43,172 nucleotides of DNA, taken from assembly GCA_013178005.1 (NCBI GenBank), contig JABLXL010000029.1:1-43172 (forward strand). The letters are read 5' to 3'. Numbering within the stretch: the stretch's first letter is position 1; each line of letters begins with the position of its first letter. The notes beneath the pieces are model-generated. The model was not told the origin of the DNA and searched no databases. It worked only from the letters and a program-made list of their open reading frames with translations. Source of the stretch: Actinomycetota bacterium (GTDB taxonomy: Bacteria; Actinomycetota; Geothermincolia; Geothermincolales; RBG-13-55-18). The position numbers and the translations under genes are program-made. Positions 1 through 7,677 of the stretch are shown here, piece by piece.

Positions 1-1
1 G

Positions 2-112
2 TTCAGGGAAGGAAAGGCGTCGGCGGCCTCCTGCACGTCGTGCAACAAGTGCTTCGCGGAGGTCGTTCACCGCAGGCCCCTGCGCTGCCTCGCCTCGGGG
101 CGCGAGAGTTAA
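2..112 (+). CDS. Old Yellow Enzyme-type NADH:flavin oxidoreductase, C-terminal fragment
   Basis: Reading from base 2 gives 36 residues ending at TAA (110-112); the gene begins outside the window. The fragment contains SCTSCNKCF followed by HRRPLRC. A closely spaced cysteine cluster near the C-terminus is typical of FMN-dependent NADH:flavin oxidoreductases related to Old Yellow Enzyme, whose members often end this way. The substrate cannot be judged from the tail. The next gene is an NAD(P)/FAD oxidoreductase on the same strand 374 bp away; in 2,4-dienoyl-CoA reductases these two activities are fused, so a functional link is possible but not shown. No terminator is visible after the stop. Confidence 0.55.
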   Translation, partial: FREGKASAASCTSCNKCFAEVVHRRPLRCLASGRES

Positions 113-486
113 GCGGTTCCCCGGCCGTGATGACAAGGTGAGGCCAGTCCGTCTCCCTTAGCGCGTGCTCACAAGCCCCCGGACCGACCCCCGCGGTCAT
201 GGCGCGAACCGGCCATTGTGGTAGAATAGCCCGCAGGAGGGGTTCGGCAGGGAGGGCGTGGCTTTCTCGACCGTCGTGGTCGAATCCGGTCGCACAATCA
301 CTCCGCTGCGGCAGACACCGGTCAACGCGCAACCCCCATGCGCGCCGCGAGCCGGGTTTCGAACCGCACCCGGCCCCCGCCGTCGGACCTTAGCTTTGGA
401 GTACAATACGGCGAACCCGCCCGTGCCGCCGCGCCTCTCACGGCATGGGTGCCGGGTGAGCCTGGAGGCAAGAGGAGGTTCGACAG
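113..486. other. Intergenic region without a convincing gene
   Basis: This GC-rich stretch separates the oxidoreductase tail from the next gene. Short open frames on both strands lack a Shine-Dalgarno sequence and have arginine/proline-rich, shadow-like composition. TAGAAT near 222 and TACAAT near 403 could serve as -10 elements for the downstream gene, but neither has a good -35 at proper spacing. A good ribosome binding site (AGGAGG) lies just before the start at 487. Confidence 0.5.
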
Positions 487-2256
487 ATGAGCGATGAGTT
501 GGGAAAGACGCTCGAGGCAAGCTTGCTCTGGAGCGATGGAAAGAGGCGAACCCTGCACAAGGGCGCATCGCCGCTAGTGAACAGCGACCGCTGCGTTAAC
601 TGCGGCACTTGCCTGCGCTCCTGTCCCACCGGGGCCATCCGCGAGGCGCAGCGGCAGATCTGTCGCCTTTGCCCGGATTGCGCCGAGGGCGGGATCATGT
701 TTCCACGCGACATGGAGGCCTTGACCGCCAGGTCCTGCAGCCTCGCCTGTCCCCTGGGCCATTTCCCCGAAGGCTACCTGAACCTCATCTCCAGGGGGGA
801 TTGGAAAGGAGCCTGGAGTCTGGTCAGCGCCGTCAACCCCCTGCCGGGCGTACTGGGCAGGATATGCGCTCGTCCTTGCGAGGAGGAGTGCAAGCGCGGC
901 ATCCTGATCGACCGCCCCATGCCCATCCGCGCCGCCAAGCGCGCCCTGGCTGACTGGGCCTGGGAGAACGGCCTGGCGGAAAAGAGGGTGTACCACCGCA
1001 ACCTGGACATCCGCGTGGCGGTGGCGGGAAGCGGCCCGGCGGGCGTCACGGCGGCGATGGACCTGGCATCCTTGGGATACCGGGTGACCGTTTTCGAGCG
1101 CGCCCCCCGCCCGGGCGGAATGCTTCGCCTGGCCGTGCCCTCGTTCCGCCTACCAGACGAGATATGGGAACGCGAGTTCGCCCTCGCGCTGGGGGATGGT
1201 ATCGAGATGGTCTACGGCGCCACCGTGGGAATTGAGCCGAGCCTGGATGAGCTGGAGCGGGATGGCTTCCGGGCCGTGATCCTGGCCACTGGCGCCCCCC
1301 TGGGCGTGAAGCTCCCCATTCCTGGCAACGATTACCAGGGGGTGCACGACGCCGTATCGTTCATGGCCGCGGTTAAACAGGGACGCCCGGTGGAGTTGGG
1401 CGAGCAAGTGGTGGTCATCGGCGGGGGGAGCGTGGCCACGGACGTGGCGCGAACCGCTTTGCGCAAGGGCGCCCGCGAGGTGCAGCTGGTATGCATCGAG
1501 CAGGAATGCGACATGCCAGCCCTCTCCTGGGAGGTAGAAGAAGCTAAGCGCGAGGGGGTAAAGTTCCTCGCCGGGTTCGCCCCCACCCGCGTCACCTCTT
1601 CCTGGATGCGGGCCGAGGCGGTGGAGCTGGCGCGCGTGAGCGCCATCCGCTGTGACGACTGCGGAAGGCTCACGCCGGAACTGAAGGCGGGAAACGGCAT
1701 GACCGTCAAGGCGGACACGGTCATTTTCGCGGTGGGCCAGGCGGTTGAGAGTCGGCACCTGGAACGCATGGGACTGGAGCTGGACGACGCGGGCAGGCCG
1801 CGTGTCCTCGACGCCATGGGAACGACCTCTCGGCGAGGGGTCTTCGTCGCGGGCGACGTCATCGGGGGAAAAGGATCGGCGGTGGAGGCCATGGCCTCGG
1901 GCAGAAGGGCGGCCCAGGCGGTGGACGCGTACCTGCAGGGAAAGACGGCGCAGAGCGAGGAGAGAAGCGTGACGGGAGCCCCCCTGGACGAGAAGATATT
2001 CCCGGTGCGCCTGGAAAAACTGGAGCCCATGATGCTGCCCCACCTGGGCCGGGAGCAGGCGTTGGCTTCCTTCGCGGAAGTGGAGCTACCGCCCGACGCG
2101 AGCGCGCTGGAAACAGACGCCCGCCGTTGCATGCGCTGCGGGTACGTCGAGGTCGACCACGAGCTGTGCATAGGCTGCGGCGTCTGCCGGCAGGCCTGCC
2201 CGGCGGGAGACGTCATCACCATGGGCGCGCCGGTTTCCGGAGGTGATGGATCATGA
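487..2256 (+). CDS. GltD-like FAD/NAD(P) oxidoreductase with ferredoxin modules at both ends
   Basis: 589 residues; AGGAGG precedes the ATG. In order: a 4Fe-4S motif with C36, C39, C42, C46; a second cluster at C59, C62, C65; the helical Fe-S domain of glutamate-synthase small subunits (C84, C88, C127, C131, C135); an FAD Rossmann motif GSGPAG at 181-186; an NAD(P) site IGGGSVATD near 315; a GDVIGG FAD motif near 457; and a C-terminal ferredoxin with cysteines at 548, 551, 561, 564, 567 and 571. This is the fold of GltD/NfnB-type enzymes that pass electrons between NAD(P)H and iron-sulfur partners. No GltA or NfnA partner is present, so it is probably not a glutamate synthase subunit. Its stop codon overlaps the next flavoprotein start, so the two are translationally coupled and may act on one substrate. 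Confidence 0.85.
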   Translation: MSDELGKTLEASLLWSDGKRRTLHKGASPLVNSDRCVNCGTCLRSCPTGAIREAQRQICRLCPDCAEGGIMFPRDMEALTARSCSLACPLGHFPEGYLNLISRGDWKGAWSLVSAVNPLPGVLGRICARPCEEECKRGILIDRPMPIRAAKRALADWAWENGLAEKRVYHRNLDIRVAVAGSGPAGVTAAMDLASLGYRVTVFERAPRPGGMLRLAVPSFRLPDEIWEREFALALGDGIEMVYGATVGIEPSLDELERDGFRAVILATGAPLGVKLPIPGNDYQGVHDAVSFMAAVKQGRPVELGEQVVVIGGGSVATDVARTALRKGAREVQLVCIEQECDMPALSWEVEEAKREGVKFLAGFAPTRVTSSWMRAEAVELARVSAIRCDDCGRLTPELKAGNGMTVKADTVIFAVGQAVESRHLERMGLELDDAGRPRVLDAMGTTSRRGVFVAGDVIGGKGSAVEAMASGRRAAQAVDAYLQGKTAQSEERSVTGAPLDEKIFPVRLEKLEPMMLPHLGREQALASFAEVELPPDASALETDARRCMRCGYVEVDHELCIGCGVCRQACPAGDVITMGAPVSGGDGS

Positions 2257-3389
2257 CGCGCAAGGAATGGGACGTTATCGTGGTGGGGGCGGGCCCGGGG
2301 GGAAGCACCGCCGCCTCCCGCCTCGCCCTGGCCGGGGTGGATGTCCTTCTGGTGGACAAGGAACGGTTCCCCCGCGAGAAGCCCTGCAGCGATATCTACG
2401 GCCCCTTCGGGGCGCGCACCTACGAGGAGTTGGGGGTGTACGAACGCCTGCTGGAAGCAGGTTACCGCTATCCCTCCGTCATCCTCTCCAGCCCCGACTA
2501 CACCACCATCAGCGGCCCCAACGAGAAAGGGCTCACCTGTCCGCGCCGCATCGGGGACAACCTGCTCAAGGAGAACGCGGCGCGCCTCGGCGCCGAGGTA
2601 TGGGAGGAATGCTGGGTGCACGACCTGGTGATCGAGGACGGCCAGGTCCGCGGCGTCAAAGCCAAGTACCAGGGCGAGTTCATGGAACTGCACTGCAAGC
2701 TGGTCATAGGCGCGGACGGCTCGCATTCCTGGGTGGCCAAGCGCCTGGGCCTCTTCCGCGACGATTACGACCAGGTATACCTCGCTGGGCGCGCCTACTT
2801 CGCGGGGTGCAACCCTCCCCTGCGCGACGTGGAGGTGCATTACGATCCCGGCTTCACGCCCGGCTTCGTCTGCCTCTCCCCCCATCCGGGCTACGGCGAC
2901 GTGGTCAACATGGGCGTGGGCATACAGATGTCCAAGTACGTGGACTCCCCCCTCAACGCCGAGGAGATGGTGATGAAGTTCGTGGCCGAAAGCCCCCACG
3001 GCGAGAAGATGCGCGGCGCCAGGCAGGTCTCCCGCTGGATGGGGTGGCGTGTGCCCAGCGCCGGCCAGATCGGGGTCAACCACGCCGCAGGAGCGTTGCT
3101 GGTCGGAGACGCGGGGAGTTTCGTAGAGCCCTTCATCCTCGAGGGAGTGGCGTCGGCGGTGCGCTCCGCTAACTACGCCGCCCGCACCGCCCTGGAGGCG
3201 CTGGAGGATGGCGATTTCTCGGAAGCCTCCCTCTCGCGTTACGCCGAGAAGTGGGAGGCGAAGATGCTCCCCCAGCTCAAAGCGCTGCAGGGCATGGCGG
3301 TCACCGCCGCCGACCCAGAGGCCTTCAACCAGGCCTTCCTGGCCTTCAAGGACAACCCGGAGGCGATAACCAAGGTCTTCGGCATGTGA
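2253..3389 (+). CDS. Geranylgeranyl-reductase-family FAD oxidoreductase
   Basis: 378 residues. The ATG overlaps the previous stop codon (ATGA), and GGAGGTGAT lies just upstream. The N-terminus carries the dinucleotide-binding motif VVGAGPGGS (residues 10-18). The PREKPCSD segment near 43-50 matches the conserved region after the second strand in geranylgeranyl reductases, and LVGDAGS near 287 is the second FAD motif. The family reduces isoprenoid double bonds or hydroxylates/reduces related lipids, using a low-potential donor. The coupled upstream enzyme with three Fe-S modules is a plausible donor (inference). The gene ends 15 bp before a perfect long hairpin. Substrate unknown; menaquinone or polyprenyl saturation are options. 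Confidence 0.8.
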   Translation: MTRKEWDVIVVGAGPGGSTAASRLALAGVDVLLVDKERFPREKPCSDIYGPFGARTYEELGVYERLLEAGYRYPSVILSSPDYTTISGPNEKGLTCPRRIGDNLLKENAARLGAEVWEECWVHDLVIEDGQVRGVKAKYQGEFMELHCKLVIGADGSHSWVAKRLGLFRDDYDQVYLAGRAYFAGCNPPLRDVEVHYDPGFTPGFVCLSPHPGYGDVVNMGVGIQMSKYVDSPLNAEEMVMKFVAESPHGEKMRGARQVSRWMGWRVPSAGQIGVNHAAGALLVGDAGSFVEPFILEGVASAVRSANYAARTALEALEDGDFSEASLSRYAEKWEAKMLPQLKALQGMAVTAADPEAFNQAFLAFKDNPEAITKVFGM

Positions 3390-3403
3390 TTCGGCCCGGA
3401 AAT

Positions 3404-3440
3404 CGCACCGGCGGGGCGGCACGTACGCCCCGCCGGTGCG
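3404..3440. terminator. 15-bp-stem hairpin between convergent genes
   Basis: The arms 3404-3418 and 3426-3440 are perfect reverse complements with a 7-base loop (core arm GCACCGGCGGGGCG). The hairpin sits between the stops of two convergent genes, where a bidirectional terminator is expected. Neither side has a T-run, so it would be a U-tract-less terminator or an mRNA end stabiliser. Confidence 0.6.
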
Positions 3441-3456
3441 CGCCCCTCTTCGAGCC

Positions 3457-4026
3457 TCAAGAAGGACCGGGGTCGCCGCCCATCTGGGCAAGTCCCTCGA
3501 AGGTCCGGCCGAGGGAAGCCTGCAACGCCTCATCGAATTCCCTCAACCATTTCAAGATGTATTCGCGGTCATAGTGGGGGTTTTTCGCCATGACGATGCG
3601 CGCGTCCTCGAGGTCACGCGGCCTGCCGGCGACGACCTTATGCACGATGAGGTCCTCGAGGGAAGCGAACATGACCTTCGTTCCGCCGATCTCCACCGGC
3701 CTCGCCCGCGCGATGGCTTCCCTTTCGTAGGACGACTGAGAGAAGATAAAATCGACCCGGATGCCAGACTCCTCGTCGATGGTGGGCAGCACGTAGGTTT
3801 CGACGATGAACCTCTCCACCTCGGAGGGGAGCGGCCTCAAGCCGGCCCTCAAGGACACTTCGATTGCCGCTTGCGAACTCTCAACCCCTATGCCCAACGT
3901 TACATCGATATCCCTGGTGAGCCTCGGCTCACCGTAGAGGAGGACCGCCTGGCCACCGATGATCATATAGGGGATTTCCGCTGAATCCAGCTCCCGGGCG
4001 ACCCTCGCTAGCAGTCTACCGAACAC
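3457..4026 (-). CDS. Nucleotidyltransferase-fold protein, possible toxin of a two-gene module
   Basis: 189 residues from a GTG start. The N-terminus has IIGGQAVLLYG (22-32) followed by RLTRDIDV (35-42), with D39 and D41 as the metal-binding pair, and VDFIF near 113 supplies a likely third carboxylate. This is the layout of AbiEii/MNT-like nucleotidyltransferases that modify RNA or protein partners with NTP. The start lies inside the end of the upstream 66-residue gene (11-bp overlap), so the two are coupled. Such pairs often act as toxin-antitoxin or phage-defence modules, but the target is unknown. A house-keeping nucleotidyltransferase role is less likely given the small size and the partner. 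Confidence 0.7.
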   Translation of the reverse strand: MFGRLLARVARELDSAEIPYMIIGGQAVLLYGEPRLTRDIDVTLGIGVESSQAAIEVSLRAGLRPLPSEVERFIVETYVLPTIDEESGIRVDFIFSQSSYEREAIARARPVEIGGTKVMFASLEDLIVHKVVAGRPRDLEDARIVMAKNPHYDREYILKWLREFDEALQASLGRTFEGLAQMGGDPGPS

Positions 4027-4216
4027 TGTTGACGATCCTCGCTACCCTGAGGTCCACCTCTATGCCCTCCATGGGGTCCTCTGGGGGCAACACTCCGAGG
4101 GCCACTGCCTCTTCCCGCATGGCGTCCATTATGGCGAGGTTCCTCGCGTAGTCTACTCCGGCCTGCTTGAGGTAATCCTCCTCGAATCTCGCCAGCTTCT
4201 CTCCGTTCCTGATCAA
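4016..4216 (-). CDS. Small partner protein of the nucleotidyltransferase
   Basis: 66 residues, starting at TTG with AGGGGG seven bases upstream and a TATAAT box about 55 bp upstream. The protein is charged and probably helical, with no recognised domain. It reads into the start of the nucleotidyltransferase gene by 11 bp. Its position as the first, short gene of a coupled pair is what an antitoxin or regulator would show. I do not recognise the family, so this role is inferred from context only. Confidence 0.55.
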   Translation of the reverse strand: MIRNGEKLARFEEDYLKQAGVDYARNLAIMDAMREEAVALGVLPPEDPMEGIEVDLRVARIVNSVR

Positions 4217-4268
4217 CCGGAAACCCCCTGCGCGCCAGTTCGAATCATCATGCTGAATACGTATCCTT

Positions 4269-4274
4269 ATTATA
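4269..4274 (-). promoter_or_regulatory. -10 element of the nucleotidyltransferase operon
   Basis: A perfect TATAAT read on the minus strand, placed so that transcription would begin about 45 bases before the TTG start. No good -35 hexamer is seen at 16-18 bp. Confidence 0.5.
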
Positions 4275-4852
4275 CCAGCCGGGAACGCCGCCGCGCTCCA
4301 TCAGGAGAACCCCGCCATCCGCCTCTTTCCACCTGGAAAACCTACCCAGGGGCTGCACATTATCGGGCTCCATATCGGTATATGGATGCCTGTTCCGTCC
4401 TGAACCGCGTCCCGAATCGTCGCGTCCGCGTAAAGGGCGGCGAGCGGAAGGCGACCTGGAGGCCGGTTTTCCCAACTCAAGCCGGGTCTCCCCGACGGCC
4501 GCTCTTGTCCATGCACGAGGCGCGGGGGCGGGGTTTCCACTCCCCCGTTTCTCACGGTTCATTTCCTTCCTTCCCTCTTTGTGCCGCGTGGTCCTTTCGG
4601 ATATCCTATTCAACAGGCAGCACGGCGAGAAGAATGGGTGTAATAAAGGCCCTAGAAGGTCGAGGCTACTTATATATATTCTTTGCTTTGCGAGGAAGAG
4701 GCGGAAACCTGGAAACGGTTTGCGGTAGCGCGGAAAGCGGCTGGCGGTTAAGGTATGGTTGACCTTCGAGCATGGCGCTTTTTATGGATTGCGCGCCCTC
4801 TATGGCGAAAAGTAAGATTTTGGGATCACGGATGGAGCTGGAGGGGATTTAA
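4275..4852. other. Gene-poor stretch between divergent genes
   Basis: Open frames on both strands here have no ribosome binding sites and arginine/proline/serine-rich composition, so I treat them as chance. The segment around 4668-4690 is AT-rich (TTATATATATTC), unlike its surroundings. A candidate promoter for the downstream peptidase lies near the right end. Confidence 0.45.
4759..4787 (+). promoter_or_regulatory. Candidate promoter of the M20 peptidase gene
   Basis: TTGACC (4759-4764) is followed after 16-17 bp by TTTATGG (4781-4787). The -35 is good and the -10 weak. The start codon is about 66 bp downstream. Confidence 0.35.
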
Positions 4853-6175
4853 ATGGACTGGGACGCAATCGGCGATGCCGCAGTTTCCGCTCTGGCGGAA
4901 TATTTGCGCATAGACACCACCAACCCACCGGGGAACGAGGCGCGGGGTGCCGAGTTCCTGGGAAGCCTTCTCCGGGGGGAAGGGATATCCTTTCAGCTGC
5001 TCGAAACCGCGCCTGGAAGGTCTTCCCTGCTAGCCCGATTGAGGGGAAGCGGCGAGGAGAAGCCCCTGGTGCTGCTCAACCACATCGACGTCGTCCCCGC
5101 GTCCCCGGATAACTGGTCCTTCCACCCCTTCTCCGGCGAGATCGCGGACGGCTTCGTGTGGGGGAGGGGAGCCCTGGACATGAAGGGCATGGGGATCATG
5201 GAGCTTTACGCCTTCATGGCCCTCGCGCGCGAGGGCGTTCCCCTGCGGCGCGACGTGGTCTTCCTGGCGGTGGCCGACGAAGAGGCCGGCGGTTATTTCG
5301 GCGTGAAGGCGCTGCTGGAAGGTCAGCTCGGTGGGCTCGATGCGGGAGTGGTCATCAACGAGGGAGGGTACGCGACCACGGACCTGGTTCCGGGAAGGCC
5401 TTTCTTCATGATCGCCAGCGCGGAGAAATACGGTTACTGGTTGCGGCTCCTTAGACACGGGGTGGGCGGGCACGGCTCCATGCCCACCGGCCAGGGCGCC
5501 CTGGAACGCATGGTTCCCGCCCTGGCGCGGCTGCTGGAGAAGCGTCGTCCCATGCACATCAACCCCACCATGCTCGCCTTTTTCTCGCGCCTGGCGGAGC
5601 ACTGGGATATCCTGGCGCCATTCCGCGAGAGCGGAGACCCCGTGGCACTGATGCGCATTATCGAGGACAACAACCTCGCCGCCCTGCCCGCCCTGGGAGC
5701 GGTCCTGCGCGACACCGTGAGCCTCAACATGCTCAACGCCGGGGTTAAGATAAACGTCATCCCCGACAGGGCGGAAGCCTTCCTTGACTGCAGGCTGCTT
5801 CCCGAAACGGAGGGGGAGGAGTTCCTTTCCTATATCAAGGACGCCCTCGCCGACCCGGAGATGGAGGTCGACGTGTTCATGGACATGGAGAGGGCTCCGG
5901 CCTCACCCCACACGGGCCCGCTCTTCGACGCCATAGCGGAAACCGTGGGCCGCGTCTATCCGGAGGCGGTGGTGAGCCCCTTCATGCTCTCGGGCCTCTC
6001 CGACTCCCGTTTCTTCCGCGCCAGGGGTGTGCCCTGCTACGGCATCATCCCCGCGCGCCTGGGCCTTGCGGACCTCGCGCGCATCCACGGCGTGGACGAA
6101 CGTATAGCGGTGCAGGACATAAAGGAGGGGACGAGGTTCCTCTTCGAGCTCGTCGTCGCCATCTGCGGAGCGTAA
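4853..6175 (+). CDS. M20-family metallopeptidase (ArgE/DapE/carboxypeptidase G2 type)
   Basis: 440 residues; GGAGGGG precedes the ATG. The zinc-ligand pattern of family M20 is complete: H77-x-D79 in LLNHIDVVP, bridging D109 in GRGALDMKG, E143/E144 in ADEEAGG, E170 in VINEGG, and a distal His near the C-terminus in IHGVDERI. The GGHGSMP segment near 205 is the dimerisation-domain histidine that reaches into the active site of the partner subunit. The enzyme hydrolyses an N-acyl amino acid, dipeptide or related amide in the cytoplasm; the exact substrate cannot be assigned. No signal peptide. Single-gene unit with a convergent neighbour downstream. Confidence 0.85.
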   Translation: MDWDAIGDAAVSALAEYLRIDTTNPPGNEARGAEFLGSLLRGEGISFQLLETAPGRSSLLARLRGSGEEKPLVLLNHIDVVPASPDNWSFHPFSGEIADGFVWGRGALDMKGMGIMELYAFMALAREGVPLRRDVVFLAVADEEAGGYFGVKALLEGQLGGLDAGVVINEGGYATTDLVPGRPFFMIASAEKYGYWLRLLRHGVGGHGSMPTGQGALERMVPALARLLEKRRPMHINPTMLAFFSRLAEHWDILAPFRESGDPVALMRIIEDNNLAALPALGAVLRDTVSLNMLNAGVKINVIPDRAEAFLDCRLLPETEGEEFLSYIKDALADPEMEVDVFMDMERAPASPHTGPLFDAIAETVGRVYPEAVVSPFMLSGLSDSRFFRARGVPCYGIIPARLGLADLARIHGVDERIAVQDIKEGTRFLFELVVAICGA

Positions 6176-6440
6176 CCGCCGCTGTGGACGTAAGACCTAC
6201 GGGAGCGGGAATATATATCGGGCTTTATAGGCTGCAAGGGCATGCGATGCCCATGGCGCGGGCGGACGAAGCTGGCATTGCGAAAAAAGCGGATCCGCCG
6301 GGTGCAGGGGATGGGGGGTAGGAATACCCGACGGATGCCGCTTGTCGATCTCCATTTGCTGCGGAGTGTCTTTGCCTCCGGCTCTATAGCGTCTCCTGAC
6401 TGCCCAAGTCTCGCTTTACCTTTTCACTCAGTCCATGCCG

Positions 6441-6878
6441 TCAACCCGATATCATACCCGCCACGAACATCACCGCCCCGCTCATGAAGGGGAAGAACAA
6501 CACCGCCGTGGGAGCCGCGTCCCGCCAACCGAATACGAGCGCCATGATGGTAAGAACCACCAATCCGAACCCGCCCGCGTAATAGGCCCAAGCGGGGGAA
6601 CGCAGGCCTGGAACCTTCTGGAAGGCGAAACGGGCCGCGAGAAGCAGGCCGGAGAAGGCCGCCGTGCCCGCGCAGATCGCCAGCATGGCCACGCCGTACG
6701 GGGTCTGGTATCCCAGCCAACCGCCGAAGAAGTGCGCAAAGCACAGGATGCCCGCCGTGACGCTTGAGACCAGGGCGAGGAAATCTCCCGCGGGCCCAGA
6801 CTCCGCGTAACGCACCACCTCGGGCGGGAAATCGCCCCTCTCCAGATCCTCTTCCCTTACCAATAATTTCTCCAGCAT
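6441..6878 (-). CDS. Small integral membrane protein downstream of padR
   Basis: 145 residues. I chose the ATG at 6878 because GAGGAGG lies seven bases upstream; a longer frame to 6929 has no ribosome binding site. The first 35 residues are charged, followed by about four hydrophobic helices (LVSSVTAGILCFAHF, AMLAICAGTAAFSGLLLAA, WAYYAGGFGLVVLTIMALVF, TAVLFFPFMSGAVMFVAGMI). No recognised catalytic motif. It follows a padR regulator by 93 bp, the arrangement seen for many PadR-controlled membrane proteins, so it is probably co-transcribed and repressed by PadR. Function unknown. Confidence 0.65.
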   Translation of the reverse strand: MLEKLLVREEDLERGDFPPEVVRYAESGPAGDFLALVSSVTAGILCFAHFFGGWLGYQTPYGVAMLAICAGTAAFSGLLLAARFAFQKVPGLRSPAWAYYAGGFGLVVLTIMALVFGWRDAAPTAVLFFPFMSGAVMFVAGMISG

Positions 6879-6971
6879 TTTCCTAACCTCCTCGTGATGT
6901 GTTGGCTTTCCTTCGTTGCCGGGCGACAACTCCCGGCCGCCGCGGAACCGCTCTCCTGGTAAGCGCTTTTC

Positions 6972-7379
6972 TCATGGCCTGGCGCCGAGCAGGGCTTCGC
7001 ACCTCGCTTCGAATGCGTCTATGAACCTCCTTGCCTCCATCATGCTCTCCGCCCACGCGCGGAGCTCCTTCCACCCTTTCTCCGTGAGATAGTAAACCTT
7101 GCGCGCCGGACCCCTGCCTTCCGGCTTCCTGAGCTTGAACTTAACCAGCTTCCTTCCCTCCATCTGAAGCAGTTCGCGGTAGATGACCGGGAGCGGCAGG
7201 CGCTTCTCGGCGACGCCCAGACCCACCAGCTTCTCCAGGAGCGCGTATCCATGCATGGGCTCTTCGCCGAGCAGCAACAGGATGCTGGGAACCAGGAAGC
7301 GCCTGGGGATGGAGCGCCGCTCGGCGAGCGGAGAACCGCCCTGGTTAAATTCCTCCTTGTCGCGCGCCGTCTTTCCCAT
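6972..7379 (-). CDS. PadR-family transcriptional repressor
   Basis: 135 residues; AAAGGAG lies before the ATG. The winged-helix core is clear: RRFLVPSILLLLGEEPMHGYALLEKL (about 26-51), then PVIYRELLQMEGRKLVKF (recognition helix and wing start) and GRGPARKVYYLTEKGWKELR, the characteristic PadR beta-wing. The C-terminal helix is a dimerisation element. PadR proteins repress their own operon and neighbouring membrane or stress genes until a ligand releases them. The promoter directly upstream carries a palindrome between its -35 and -10, fitting autorepression. Confidence 0.85.
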   Translation of the reverse strand: MGKTARDKEEFNQGGSPLAERRSIPRRFLVPSILLLLGEEPMHGYALLEKLVGLGVAEKRLPLPVIYRELLQMEGRKLVKFKLRKPEGRGPARKVYYLTEKGWKELRAWAESMMEARRFIDAFEARCEALLGARP

Positions 7380-7417
7380 CGGCCTGCTCCTTTCGAACCG
7401 TAGTCTCGCTTATGCAC

Positions 7418-7446
7418 ACAATAAATTAATATTAACATTATGTCAA
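7418..7446 (-). promoter_or_regulatory. padR promoter with palindrome in the spacer
   Basis: On the minus strand a consensus TTGACA (7446-7441) is followed after exactly 17 bp by TATTGT (7423-7418). The spacer contains the perfect palindrome TTAATATTAA (7426-7435). A repressor bound there would block RNA polymerase, so this is the likely PadR operator (inference). The local base composition is sharply AT-rich. Confidence 0.65.
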
Positions 7447-7677
7447 TATATATTTATCTGATTATATTGCGTGTTTGTGTTTATATACCTTGGCGTGGAT
7501 GATGCGACCGTCGGCATCTAAAACCAAGGTCTGGCAGAAGAAATCGCGTTTGCGGCGCCGGGTCCCGGCGATCGAGCGCCTTCCCCGGACGTCTACCAGA
7601 CCACCCGGACCGCGCCAAGCGCCTCGAAAAAACCGGTGTCCCGGCGATCTAGTGGCTTCCCCGCGTGCTTAAACGAT

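Noticed and set aside
240-300. tRNA-like hairpin
   Set aside because: GGTCGAATCC resembles a T-loop, but no acceptor or anticodon arms can be built around it.
1332-3533. Long minus-strand frame opposite two flavoproteins
   Set aside because: It is antisense to clear genes, low-complexity in composition, and has no binding site; high GC makes such frames common.
4250-4762. 170-residue plus-strand gene in the gap before the peptidase
   Set aside because: Arginine/proline-rich, no Shine-Dalgarno sequence, no motif; it overlaps the minus-strand promoter.
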